From NCBI GenBank assembly GCA_002427975.1, contig DIZT01000076.1, forward strand, positions 1-10,994: a DNA stretch of 10,994 nucleotides, given 5' to 3'. Under the pieces are notes generated by a model. That model searched no databases and was not told the origin of the DNA. It saw only the letters and a list, made by a program, of their open reading frames with translations. Positions 1 through 5,395 of the stretch are shown here, piece after piece (within the stretch, counting starts at the first letter, position 1; each line of letters starts with the position of its first letter). Position numbers and translations under genes: made by a program. This DNA comes from Micrococcaceae bacterium UBA6021. GTDB taxonomy: Bacteria > Actinomycetota > Actinomycetes > Actinomycetales > Micrococcaceae.

Positions 1-90
1 ACCGGCGGGCATGCTGGTCCGGCGCTCTCCTCCGAATCCATCTTCTGGGTCAACGTCGCCTTGGTGCCGGGGTCAACCCATCGAACGTAA
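1..90 (+). CDS. Possible C-terminal end of an unidentified protein (partial)
   Basis: The first reading frame is open from the window edge to a TAA at 88-90 and encodes 29 residues, including the stretch SSESIFWVNVALVPG. Most third positions are G or C until the last few codons, as in the real genes nearby. The FWVN segment faintly resembles the loop-helix region of 14-helix major facilitator transporters. The protein would then end abruptly, so it could be a broken transporter gene, but this rests on a very short match. A minus-strand ATG at 39-41 (MDSEESAG...) also opens a frame to the edge and is an alternative. I cannot assign a function. Confidence 0.3.
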   Translation, partial: TGGHAGPALSSESIFWVNVALVPGSTHRT

Positions 91-182
91 TGGGTTGTGG
101 AGCCGTCTTTTCGTTTTCTTGCCTCTATGTATGCCACAACAATCACTATGCTGCGATCCCCCTTGCGGGTGTCGCATTTCAG

Positions 183-217
183 CACTCGCGTGGGTGAAAC
201 CACCACTCGCGTGGGTG
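183..217. repeat. 14-bp tandem direct repeat, period 21 bp
   Basis: The unit CACTCGCGTGGGTG occurs perfectly at 183-196 and again at 204-217, separated by AAACCAC. The core CACTCGCGTG is nearly self-complementary. The repeat lies in the non-coding stretch 91-224, just beyond the terminator of the minus-strand tRNA-Leu gene. It has no coding context and could be a dispersed intergenic repeat or a protein-binding site. Only these two copies are present in the window. Confidence 0.6.
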
Positions 218-224
218 GAGACAC

Positions 225-251
225 AAAAAAACCCCGGTTTCCCGGGGTTTT
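225..251 (-). terminator. Rho-independent terminator of tRNA-Leu
   Basis: A perfect 6-bp GC stem (CCCCGG at 232-237, CCGGGG at 242-247) closes a 4-nt loop. Read on the minus strand, it is followed by seven T residues (231 to 225). It starts 10 nt after the mature tRNA 3' end, where a tRNA terminator belongs. Four plus-strand T residues at 248-251 mean it may also act weakly on plus-strand transcripts coming from the left edge. Confidence 0.85.
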
Positions 252-256
252 CTTTG

Positions 257-339
257 TGCGCGGAGGGGGACTTGAACCCCCACCCCCTTTCGAGGACTAG
301 CACCTCAAGCTAGCGCGTCTGCCATTCCGCCACCCGCGC
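257..339 (-). tRNA. tRNA-Leu (anticodon GAG)
   Basis: The minus strand folds into a class II cloverleaf. The acceptor stem GCGCGGG pairs with UCCGCGC, with one G-U pair. The D arm stem is GCG/CGC. The anticodon stem CTAGC/GCTAG encloses the loop TTGAGGT, giving anticodon GAG, which reads CUC and CUU leucine codons. The long variable arm CCTC-GAAA-GGGG is typical of tRNA-Leu and tRNA-Ser. The T arm is GGGGG-TTCAAGT-CCCCC. The discriminator base is A at 257, and CCA is not encoded, so it must be added after transcription. The class II arm plus the leucine anticodon make the identity firm. Confidence 0.96.
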
Positions 340-404
340 AGGTGGTAATTCGGACAACGTTTACGCCTTTCAGCGTTTCGCTTTTCTCCGAAGCAGCGAG
401 AAAA

Positions 405-410
405 ACTCTA
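405..410 (-). promoter_or_regulatory. Candidate -10 element for tRNA-Leu
   Basis: The minus strand reads TAGAGT here, which fits the actinobacterial TAnnnT -10 pattern. It would start transcription near 398 and give a pre-tRNA leader of about 58 nt to be removed by RNase P. No convincing -35 box is visible. Confidence 0.35.
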
Positions 411-449
411 ACACGAACTTTCCGGAAACATGGAATCGGGGCTGATGGG

Positions 450-455
450 TAGGCT
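450..455 (+). promoter_or_regulatory. Candidate -10 element for the M20 peptidase gene
   Basis: TAGGCT lies 56 nt before the ATG at 512. Transcription would begin near 462 and leave a leader of about 50 nt carrying the strong ribosome binding site AAGGAG (501-506). The -35 region is not recognisable, so the call rests on the hexamer and its position. Confidence 0.35.
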
Positions 456-511
456 GAAGGCACACGCGAACGCCGGTTGTTTGCAGCCGTCCCACTGCCC
501 AAGGAGTTTCT

Positions 512-1816
512 ATGTCTGACATCCGTGCCGAGGATGAAGTTGTCCGGATCTGCCAGGAACTCATCCGGATGGATACGTCAAACTACGGTGACGGTTCGGG
601 GCCGGGGGAGCGGGCGGCTGCCGAGTACACGGCCGGGCTCATCGAGGAGGTGGGCCTCGCTGCGGAGATCTTCGAGTCCGCGCCCGGCCGGGCCAGTGTG
701 GTCACCCGGATGGCCGGCGAAGATCCGTCCGCCAGCGCGTTGGTGGTGCACGGGCACCTTGATGTTGTGCCCGCCCTGCGTGAACAGTGGTCGGTTGATC
801 CCTTCGGCGCCGAGCTCAAGGACGGCCTCATCTGGGGCCGCGGAGCCGTTGATATGAAGGACATGGACGCAATGATCCTGGCTGTGATGCGGGATTTGGC
901 GAGATCCGGACGCAAGCCCAAGCGCGATATCGTCTTTGCCTTCTTCGCCGACGAAGAAGCCGGCGGCGAGTACGGCGCCCGCTACGCCGTGGACAAACGC
1001 CCAGAGCTCTTCGAAGGCGCAACGGAAGCGATCTCGGAAGTAGGCGGGTTCTCGGCAACCATCGGCGGCCAGCGCACCTACCTCCTGCAGACCGCGGAGA
1101 AGGGCATCTCCTGGCTTCGCCTGGTCGCCCACGGGCGGGCAGGCCACGGCTCCCAGATCAATACGGACAACGCCGTGACGCGCCTCGCAGCGGCGGTGAC
1201 GCGGATCGGCGAGTACAAGTGGCCGATTGAGCTGACCCCCACCACCCGGCAATTCCTGGATGGTGTGACAGAACTCACGGGCGTCGAATTCGATCCGGAC
1301 AATCCGGACCGCCTGCTGGACCAGCTCGGCACCGTGTCCCGGTTTGTGGGGGCAACCCTGCAGAACACCACCAACCCCACGCTGCTCAAGGGCGGCTACA
1401 AACACAATGTCATCCCCGAATCGGCTGAGGCCCTGGTGGACTGCCGCACCCTCCCCGGTCAGCAGGATCACGTCCTGGAGATCGTGCGGGAGCTTGCCGG
1501 TTCCGGAGTCGACGTGAGCTATGTGCACAGCGACGTCTCCCTCGAGGTCCCCTTCGCCGGAAACCTGGTGGATTCGATGATTGACGCCCTGCACGCCGAG
1601 GACCCGGGAGCGAAGGTACTTCCCTACACGTTGTCCGGGGGCACGGACAACAAATCGTTGAGCCGGCTCGGCATCACCGGGTACGGTTTCGCTCCCCTCC
1701 AGCTCCCCGACGATCTCGATTTCACCGGGATGTTCCACGGCGTGGACGAGCGGGTCCCGGTGGATTCGCTGAAGTTCGGCGCCCGGGTACTTAATACGCT
1801 GCTCACGAACTACTGA
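512..1816 (+). CDS. M20/M25/M40-family zinc metallopeptidase (dipeptidase/DapE-like)
   Basis: This is a 434-residue cytosolic hydrolase of the M20 clan, whose members cleave dipeptides, N-acyl amino acids or N-succinyl-diaminopimelate using two metal ions. The metal and catalytic set is visible: H82 and D84 in GHLDVV, bridging D114 in GAVDMKD, catalytic E148 with ligand E149 in FADEEAGG, E176, and H409 in MFHGVDE. The dimerisation (lid) domain is inserted roughly from residue 200 to 310 (HGRAGHGS near 208-214, GGYKHNVIPE after it). AAGGAG ends 5 nt before the ATG, which fixes the start. Length is normal for the family. M. tuberculosis Rv2141c is, from memory, a similar protein in a similar neighbourhood. 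The substrate cannot be read from sequence, and true DapE is not claimed. Confidence 0.93.
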   Translation: MSDIRAEDEVVRICQELIRMDTSNYGDGSGPGERAAAEYTAGLIEEVGLAAEIFESAPGRASVVTRMAGEDPSASALVVHGHLDVVPALREQWSVDPFGAELKDGLIWGRGAVDMKDMDAMILAVMRDLARSGRKPKRDIVFAFFADEEAGGEYGARYAVDKRPELFEGATEAISEVGGFSATIGGQRTYLLQTAEKGISWLRLVAHGRAGHGSQINTDNAVTRLAAAVTRIGEYKWPIELTPTTRQFLDGVTELTGVEFDPDNPDRLLDQLGTVSRFVGATLQNTTNPTLLKGGYKHNVIPESAEALVDCRTLPGQQDHVLEIVRELAGSGVDVSYVHSDVSLEVPFAGNLVDSMIDALHAEDPGAKVLPYTLSGGTDNKSLSRLGITGYGFAPLQLPDDLDFTGMFHGVDERVPVDSLKFGARVLNTLLTNY

Positions 1817-1828
1817 GCCGGCCAGGAC

Positions 1829-2989
1829 ATGACTCCAGAGGAAGTCCTGCCGGACCCCGTGCTCGAGGCCATCCGCGGCCGTGCTGCGGGCTATGACCGG
1901 GACAACGCCTTCTTCGTTGAGGACCTTGAGGAGCTGACCGCCACCGGCTACCTCAAAATGTTTGTCCCGACGTCCGACGGCGGCCTGGGGCTTGGGCTCG
2001 AGGCGGCAGCACAGTGCCAGCGGAGGCTGGCAACGGCAGCCCCGGCCACCGCCCTGGCCATCAACATGCACCTGGTCTGGACCGGCGTCGCGCACGTCCT
2101 GGCCGCCAGGGGCGACGCGTCCCTGGACTTTGTCCTGCAGGAAGCGGCCAACGGCGAGATTTTCGCCTTTGGCAATTCCGAGGCCGGCAACGACTCGGTC
2201 CTCTTTGATTCGAAAACGGCAGCCGTGCCGCTGCCGGGCGGCGGGTACAGCTTCACGGGCACCAAGATCTTCACGAGCCTTTCCCCCGCGTGGACCCGGC
2301 TGGGAATCTTCGGCAAGGACGCCCAGGCGAGGGGTGGCGAAGGGGAGCTGGTGCACGGCTTCTTTCCCCGTGATGCCGCTGGCTACACCATCCTGGACGA
2401 CTGGAACACCCTGGGCATGCGCGCCAGCCAGTCGAACACCACGGTCCTGGAGGGCGTGGAGGTCCCGCCGGAGCGGATCTTCCGCAAACTGCCCGTGGGA
2501 CCCAACCCTGATCCGCTGATTTTCGCAATTTTTGCCTGCTTCGAGCCGCTCCTCGCTGCTGTGTACACCGGAATCGGTGACCGCGCCCTGAGCCTGGGCG
2601 TTGAAGCTGTAAAGCGCCGGACGTCATTCAAGAACGCCGGCAGGCCATACGCGCAGGATCCGGATATCCGCTGGAAGGTCGCGGAGGCCGCCATGGCCAT
2701 GGACAGCCTCTACCCGCAGCTGGTGGCCGTAACCCGCGACGTCGATGCCCTGGTTGATCACGGGCCGCAATGGTTCCCCAAACTTGTGGGGCTGAAGGTC
2801 AATGCAACTGAGACAGCTCGCCGCGTTGTGGACCTGGCCATCAGGGTCAGCGGCGGTTCTAGCTACTTCCGTGGTTCGGAACTTGAACGCCTGTACCGGG
2901 ACGTATTGGCCGGAATGTTCCATCCGTCAGATGATGAGTCGGCGCACAACACAGTGGCGAACGCCTGGCTGGGGCCCCTGGAGACCTAG
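1829..2989 (+). CDS. Acyl-CoA dehydrogenase-family flavoprotein
   Basis: This 386-residue protein has the full fold order of the family. The helical N-terminal domain includes GYLKMFVPTSDGGLG around 40-54. The beta-domain flavin motif is GNSEAGND (115-122), followed by TGTKIFTS. WNTLGMRAS (192-200) precedes the VEVPPERIF motif near 211-218. The helical C-terminal domain includes RVSGGSSYFRGSELERLYRD. Authentic short- and medium-chain acyl-CoA dehydrogenases use a catalytic Glu near the C-terminus. Here the comparable region is MFHPSDDESAH (363-373), which looks more like the flavin-monooxygenase branch, so the substrate and reaction are uncertain. The gene begins 12 nt after the M20 stop and is probably co-transcribed with it. 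The ribosome binding site is weak: AGGA lies only 1 nt before the ATG, and GTG at 1859 is an in-frame alternative. Confidence 0.88.
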   Translation: MTPEEVLPDPVLEAIRGRAAGYDRDNAFFVEDLEELTATGYLKMFVPTSDGGLGLGLEAAAQCQRRLATAAPATALAINMHLVWTGVAHVLAARGDASLDFVLQEAANGEIFAFGNSEAGNDSVLFDSKTAAVPLPGGGYSFTGTKIFTSLSPAWTRLGIFGKDAQARGGEGELVHGFFPRDAAGYTILDDWNTLGMRASQSNTTVLEGVEVPPERIFRKLPVGPNPDPLIFAIFACFEPLLAAVYTGIGDRALSLGVEAVKRRTSFKNAGRPYAQDPDIRWKVAEAAMAMDSLYPQLVAVTRDVDALVDHGPQWFPKLVGLKVNATETARRVVDLAIRVSGGSSYFRGSELERLYRDVLAGMFHPSDDESAHNTVANAWLGPLET

Positions 2990-3003
2990 GCCGTCCGCCG
3001 GCC
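2989..3003. terminator. Possible small stem-loop between convergent genes
   Basis: GGCCG (2989-2993) and CGGCC (2999-3003) can form a 5-bp stem with a 5-nt loop. It lies in the 23-bp gap between the stop codons of the flavoprotein gene and the convergent DUF5703-type gene. It has no T tract on either side, so termination activity is doubtful. Confidence 0.25.
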
Positions 3004-3012
3004 CCTGAATAC

Positions 3013-3246
3013 CTAAACGGTCCGCTGGACCTGCATCACGCGGCGGCGGAGCCAGAAGCGCCTGCCGCCACCCACATACAGCTTGCTGCGTTCCAGTTCC
3101 CACTTGCCGTACTCGGAGTGCTCCACGAGCCGGCGCCTCGCGTCAGGCAGCGAATCGTCAGGGCTGACCGTCAGCACGAGGTACTCGTACTGCCTGATAA
3201 AGTCCCGTTCCCGCTGGACCGAGCTGGTGAGAAAATGTTCCTTCAT
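3013..3246 (-). CDS. DUF5703-family small basic protein
   Basis: This 77-residue protein contains REYEYL-like and basic segments: RQYEYLVLTVSPDD (18-31), ARRRLVEHSEYGKWELERSKLY (36-57) and GGRRFWLRRRVMQVQRTV at the C-terminus. I recognise the pattern as the DUF5703 family of actinobacteria, which has no assigned function. There is no signal peptide or membrane segment. The frame stays open far upstream on the minus strand, but the ATG at 3246 is preceded by GGAGAG (3249-3254) and family members begin with MKEH. The spacing of 2 nt is short. The gene is divergent from the acidic small-protein gene with 39 bp between start codons. Confidence 0.82.
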   Translation of the reverse strand: MKEHFLTSSVQRERDFIRQYEYLVLTVSPDDSLPDARRRLVEHSEYGKWELERSKLYVGGGRRFWLRRRVMQVQRTV

Positions 3247-3273
3247 TGCTCTCCATTTTCGTCCTTTTCCGGC

Positions 3274-3279
3274 TAACGT
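3274..3279 (+). promoter_or_regulatory. -10 element for leaderless start at 3286
   Basis: TAACGT is followed by exactly 6 nt and then the ATG at 3286. At the usual -10 to +1 distance, transcription starts at the A of the ATG. No Shine-Dalgarno sequence could fit in such a transcript. Confidence 0.55.
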
Positions 3280-3285
3280 GAAGTC

Positions 3286-3552
3286 ATGAGCATCGATCCG
3301 CGTGTCGCGCTTCAGTCCTTGACAACCGCCTTGGAAGAACACCTTATAGCAGCATCCAACCGTCGTGGCGATGGCGATCCCACGGTCGAAGCGGCTTTTT
3401 TTGCGGTCGCGGATGCGTTCGAGGTTTATGACGACGCGCTGTACGAGGCCTACAGCGAAGTTACGCCCCTTCAGGTTTTTGACGATGAAGAGGACGAGGA
3501 CGAGGAAGCCAGCATTGACGATGACGAGGACCTGGAAATCCTCGAGGACTGA
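3286..3552 (+). CDS. Small protein of unknown function with a strongly acidic tail
   Basis: The 88-residue product has a predicted helical N-terminal part (residues 1-62, including ALQSLTTALEEHLIAASNRR and AFFAVADAFEVYDDALYEAY). Its tail from residue 66 to 88 has 17 Asp or Glu in 23 positions. I recall close relatives in Arthrobacter-type genomes, sometimes labelled as primosomal or hypothetical proteins, but I know of no tested function. The acidic tail could mimic nucleic acid or bind a basic partner; this is inference. It is divergent from the basic DUF5703-type gene and its stop is 8 bp from the convergent aldo/keto reductase stop. A leaderless start is supported by TAACGT placed 6 nt upstream. 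Confidence 0.8.
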   Translation: MSIDPRVALQSLTTALEEHLIAASNRRGDGDPTVEAAFFAVADAFEVYDDALYEAYSEVTPLQVFDDEEDEDEEASIDDDEDLEILED

Positions 3553-3560
3553 GTGGCGTG

Positions 3561-4496
3561 TCAGCCGGGTTGGGAAACGTCTTCCAGCGCCCGGGCAATC
3601 TCCGGCGGCAGCCGGGTCAGCTGGGCGGCCATGATCTCTTTCGCCTGGACGGGAGTCCGGGGCCCGATGATGGCCGTGGCGACGCCAGGCTGGGACAACA
3701 GCCAGCTCAGTGACACATCCAGCGGTGTCCGGCCCAGGCCCGTGGCAGCCATCGCCACGGCTTCCACAACGCTGGACGGCTGCTGCGCAAGATAGGGTTC
3801 CACGTAAGCTGCGGAATCTGTTCGCCCTGCCCGGGAATCGGCAGGAATACTGGTGCGGTATTTGCCGGTCAGGACACCACGTCCCAGCGGCGCCCACGCC
3901 ATCAGCCCCAGGCCCGCATCTTCGACGGCGGGAACCAGTTCCCCTTCAGCCTTTCGCTGCAACAGCGAATATTCAGCCTGCGCGGCTACGAGCGGAAAAC
4001 CGGCCACCGCCGCGGCTTTGGCGCATTGCCACCCGTTGAAATTTGAGATGCCCGCATAGCGGGCACGGCCGCTCCGGAGCGCGAACTCAAGGGCAGACAG
4101 GGTCTCGTCCAGCGGGACGTTGCCGTCCCAGGCCTGGGCGAACCAGACATCCACGTAATCGGTCCCCAGCCTGGCCAGGCTGGCGTCCAGGCCGGTGAGC
4201 ATCGCATTGCGCGACGTGTCCACCGTGCGCCGGCCGTCCGACGTCGACGTCCCTGCTTTGGTGGAAATGCAGACTTCGGTGCGGGAGACAACGTCACCCA
4301 GGAGGGATCCGACCATCGCCTCTGCGCCGCCGTCGGCGTAGGACGCCGCGGTATCTATGAGTTTTCCGCCGCCATCGATAAATGTGCGCAATATCTCCGC
4401 GGCGTCCTGTTCGTCGGTTTCGCCGGACCAGGACATGGTGCCGAGGGAAAGGGCTGAGACTCGAAATCCACTGTTGCCGACGTAACGCTGCTGCAT
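3561..4496 (-). CDS. Aldo/keto reductase
   Basis: This 311-residue NAD(P)H-dependent oxidoreductase has a TIM-barrel fold. Visible family features are the N-terminal hairpin and first strand (RYVGNSGFRVSALSLGTM), catalytic D48 and Y53 in DTAASYADGG, K80 in STKAG, GISNF (149-153), WAPLGRGVLTGKY, and the C-terminal cofactor motif IIGPRTPVQAKE. The position normally held by the catalytic His, in DYVDVWFAQAWD, is Gln121. Physiological substrates of such enzymes cannot be predicted. An in-frame ATG at 4520 would add MIPRKLAA, but it has no ribosome binding site. The ATG at 4496 matches the usual family N-terminus and follows a TAAGCT hexamer by 7 nt, suggesting a leaderless transcript. Confidence 0.92.
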   Translation of the reverse strand: MQQRYVGNSGFRVSALSLGTMSWSGETDEQDAAEILRTFIDGGGKLIDTAASYADGGAEAMVGSLLGDVVSRTEVCISTKAGTSTSDGRRTVDTSRNAMLTGLDASLARLGTDYVDVWFAQAWDGNVPLDETLSALEFALRSGRARYAGISNFNGWQCAKAAAVAGFPLVAAQAEYSLLQRKAEGELVPAVEDAGLGLMAWAPLGRGVLTGKYRTSIPADSRAGRTDSAAYVEPYLAQQPSSVVEAVAMAATGLGRTPLDVSLSWLLSQPGVATAIIGPRTPVQAKEIMAAQLTRLPPEIARALEDVSQPG

Positions 4497-4503
4497 AGCT
4501 GCA

Positions 4504-4509
4504 AGCTTA
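4504..4509 (-). promoter_or_regulatory. -10 element for the aldo/keto reductase
   Basis: TAAGCT on the minus strand is followed by 7 nt and the ATG at 4496. This supports that ATG over the upstream one at 4520 and predicts a leaderless message. Confidence 0.42.
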
Positions 4510-4534
4510 CGGGGAATCATCAGAGTCCATGACG

Positions 4535-4540
4535 TAGGGT
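4535..4540 (+). promoter_or_regulatory. -10 element for leaderless uppP
   Basis: TAGGGT is followed by exactly 6 nt (CTTAGC) and the GTG at 4547. There is no Shine-Dalgarno sequence. The element sits in the 50-bp divergent gap shared with the aldo/keto reductase promoter. Confidence 0.6.
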
Positions 4541-4546
4541 CTTAGC

Positions 4547-5380
4547 GTGAACTGGTTTGAGGCGGCCCTGCTGGGCCTTGTGCAGGGACTGACCGAATTT
4601 CTACCGATTTCATCAAGCGCGCACCTGCGGATTGTGGGGCAGTTCCTTCCCAATGCGTCCGACCCCGGGGCAGCGTTTACTGCCATCACCCAGCTGGGTA
4701 CCGAAACAGCGGTAGTGGTGTACTTCCGGCGGGACATCGTGCGGATCGTGCGGGCATGGGCGGGCTCGCTGGCGGGGAAAGTCTCCAGGCAGAACCCGGA
4801 TGTGCGGATGGGCTGGCTGGTTATCCTGGGCAGCCTGCCCATCATCGTCCTGGGCCTGCTGTTCCAGGACCAGATCGAGTCGGTGCTGAGGAGCCTGTGG
4901 CTCGTAGCTACCATGCTGATCGTCTTTGGGCTCGTGCTGGCCGTGGCGGACGCCGTCGGAAAACAGGACCGGGACCTCACACAGCTCACCTACAAGCACG
5001 GTGTTCTGTACGGCTTTGCCCAGGCGATGGCACTCATTCCCGGCGTCTCACGGTCCGGTGGCACCATCACGGCAGGCCTGCTGATGGGCTACACGCGTGA
5101 AGCCGCGGCCCGGTATTCGTTCCTCCTGGCTATCCCGGCGGTCTTCGGCAGCGGCCTTTACCAGCTGTACAAGGTGGTCTCCAAGGACGGCATCACCGGC
5201 CCCTACGGCTTGCCGGAGACGGCGTTGGCCACCGTTATCGCCTTTGCGGTGGGCTACGTCATCATCGGCTGGTTCCTTAAGTTCATTTCCACCAGGAGCT
5301 ACAGGCTTTTCGTCTGGTACCGGATCTTCCTGGGCCTGGCCCTGTACCTCCTGCTCGGTTTCAATGTCATCAACGCCTAG
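4547..5380 (+). CDS. uppP: Undecaprenyl-diphosphatase (bacitracin resistance protein BacA family)
   Basis: UppP removes a phosphate from undecaprenyl diphosphate at the membrane, regenerating the lipid carrier for peptidoglycan and other wall polymers. Extra copies raise bacitracin tolerance. The 277-residue polytopic protein carries both signature regions: [14 protein letters not shown] at 13-26, with Q13 and E17 as the (E/Q)xxxE motif and H26, and PGVSRSGGT at 165-173 with the catalytic Arg169. Several hydrophobic helices span the rest, for example 90-107, 116-135 and 224-248. Length matches the family. The start is GTG, supported by homologues that begin MNWFEA or similar and by the leaderless -10 spacing. 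mshC follows after 15 bp, so the two may be partly co-transcribed. Confidence 0.97.
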   Translation: MNWFEAALLGLVQGLTEFLPISSSAHLRIVGQFLPNASDPGAAFTAITQLGTETAVVVYFRRDIVRIVRAWAGSLAGKVSRQNPDVRMGWLVILGSLPIIVLGLLFQDQIESVLRSLWLVATMLIVFGLVLAVADAVGKQDRDLTQLTYKHGVLYGFAQAMALIPGVSRSGGTITAGLLMGYTREAAARYSFLLAIPAVFGSGLYQLYKVVSKDGITGPYGLPETALATVIAFAVGYVIIGWFLKFISTRSYRLFVWYRIFLGLALYLLLGFNVINA

Positions 5381-5388
5381 CACTAGGC
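5375..5388. promoter_or_regulatory. Inverted repeat over the uppP stop and mshC -10
   Basis: GCCTAG (5375-5380) and CTAGGC (5383-5388) form a perfect 6-bp inverted repeat with a 2-bp centre. It covers the uppP TAG stop and most of the predicted mshC -10 hexamer. It could be an operator or coincidence: one arm is constrained by the stop codon and the other by the promoter. Confidence 0.3.
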
Positions 5389-5389
5389 T
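5384..5389 (+). promoter_or_regulatory. -10 element for leaderless mshC
   Basis: TAGGCT is followed by 6 nt and the GTG at 5396, the same geometry as uppP. The family N-terminus (K-S-W near the start, then PVPALPG) supports this GTG as the true start. Confidence 0.55.
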
Positions 5390-5395
5390 TGAGCT

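Noticed and set aside
183..217. CRISPR-like array
   Set aside because: There are only two 14-bp units with a 7-bp spacer, far short of CRISPR repeat and spacer lengths, and no cas genes are nearby.
1..256. Integrated element at the tRNA-Leu 3' end
   Set aside because: I found no second copy of the tRNA 3' end, no integrase and no att-like direct repeat within the window.
73..303. Minus-strand open frame covering the tRNA-Leu 3' half, terminator and repeat
   Set aside because: It overlaps a firm tRNA and its terminator, and its protein sequence simply translates the repeat. No ribosome binding site or family match is visible.
578..2356. A 592-codon minus-strand open frame opposite the M20 and flavoprotein genes
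   Set aside because: It spans two well-supported plus-strand genes, shows no family motif, and is the expected by-product of G/C-rich third positions on the opposite strand.
3247..3897. N-terminal extension of the DUF5703-type gene up to 294 residues
   Set aside because: The extension runs through the opposing acidic-protein gene and part of the aldo/keto reductase gene. GGAGAG and the family-like N-terminus support the start at 3246.
4497..4520. Upstream start (MIPRKLAA...) for the aldo/keto reductase
   Set aside because: No ribosome binding site or -10 hexamer fits it, whereas the ATG at 4496 gives the usual family N-terminus and a fitting hexamer.
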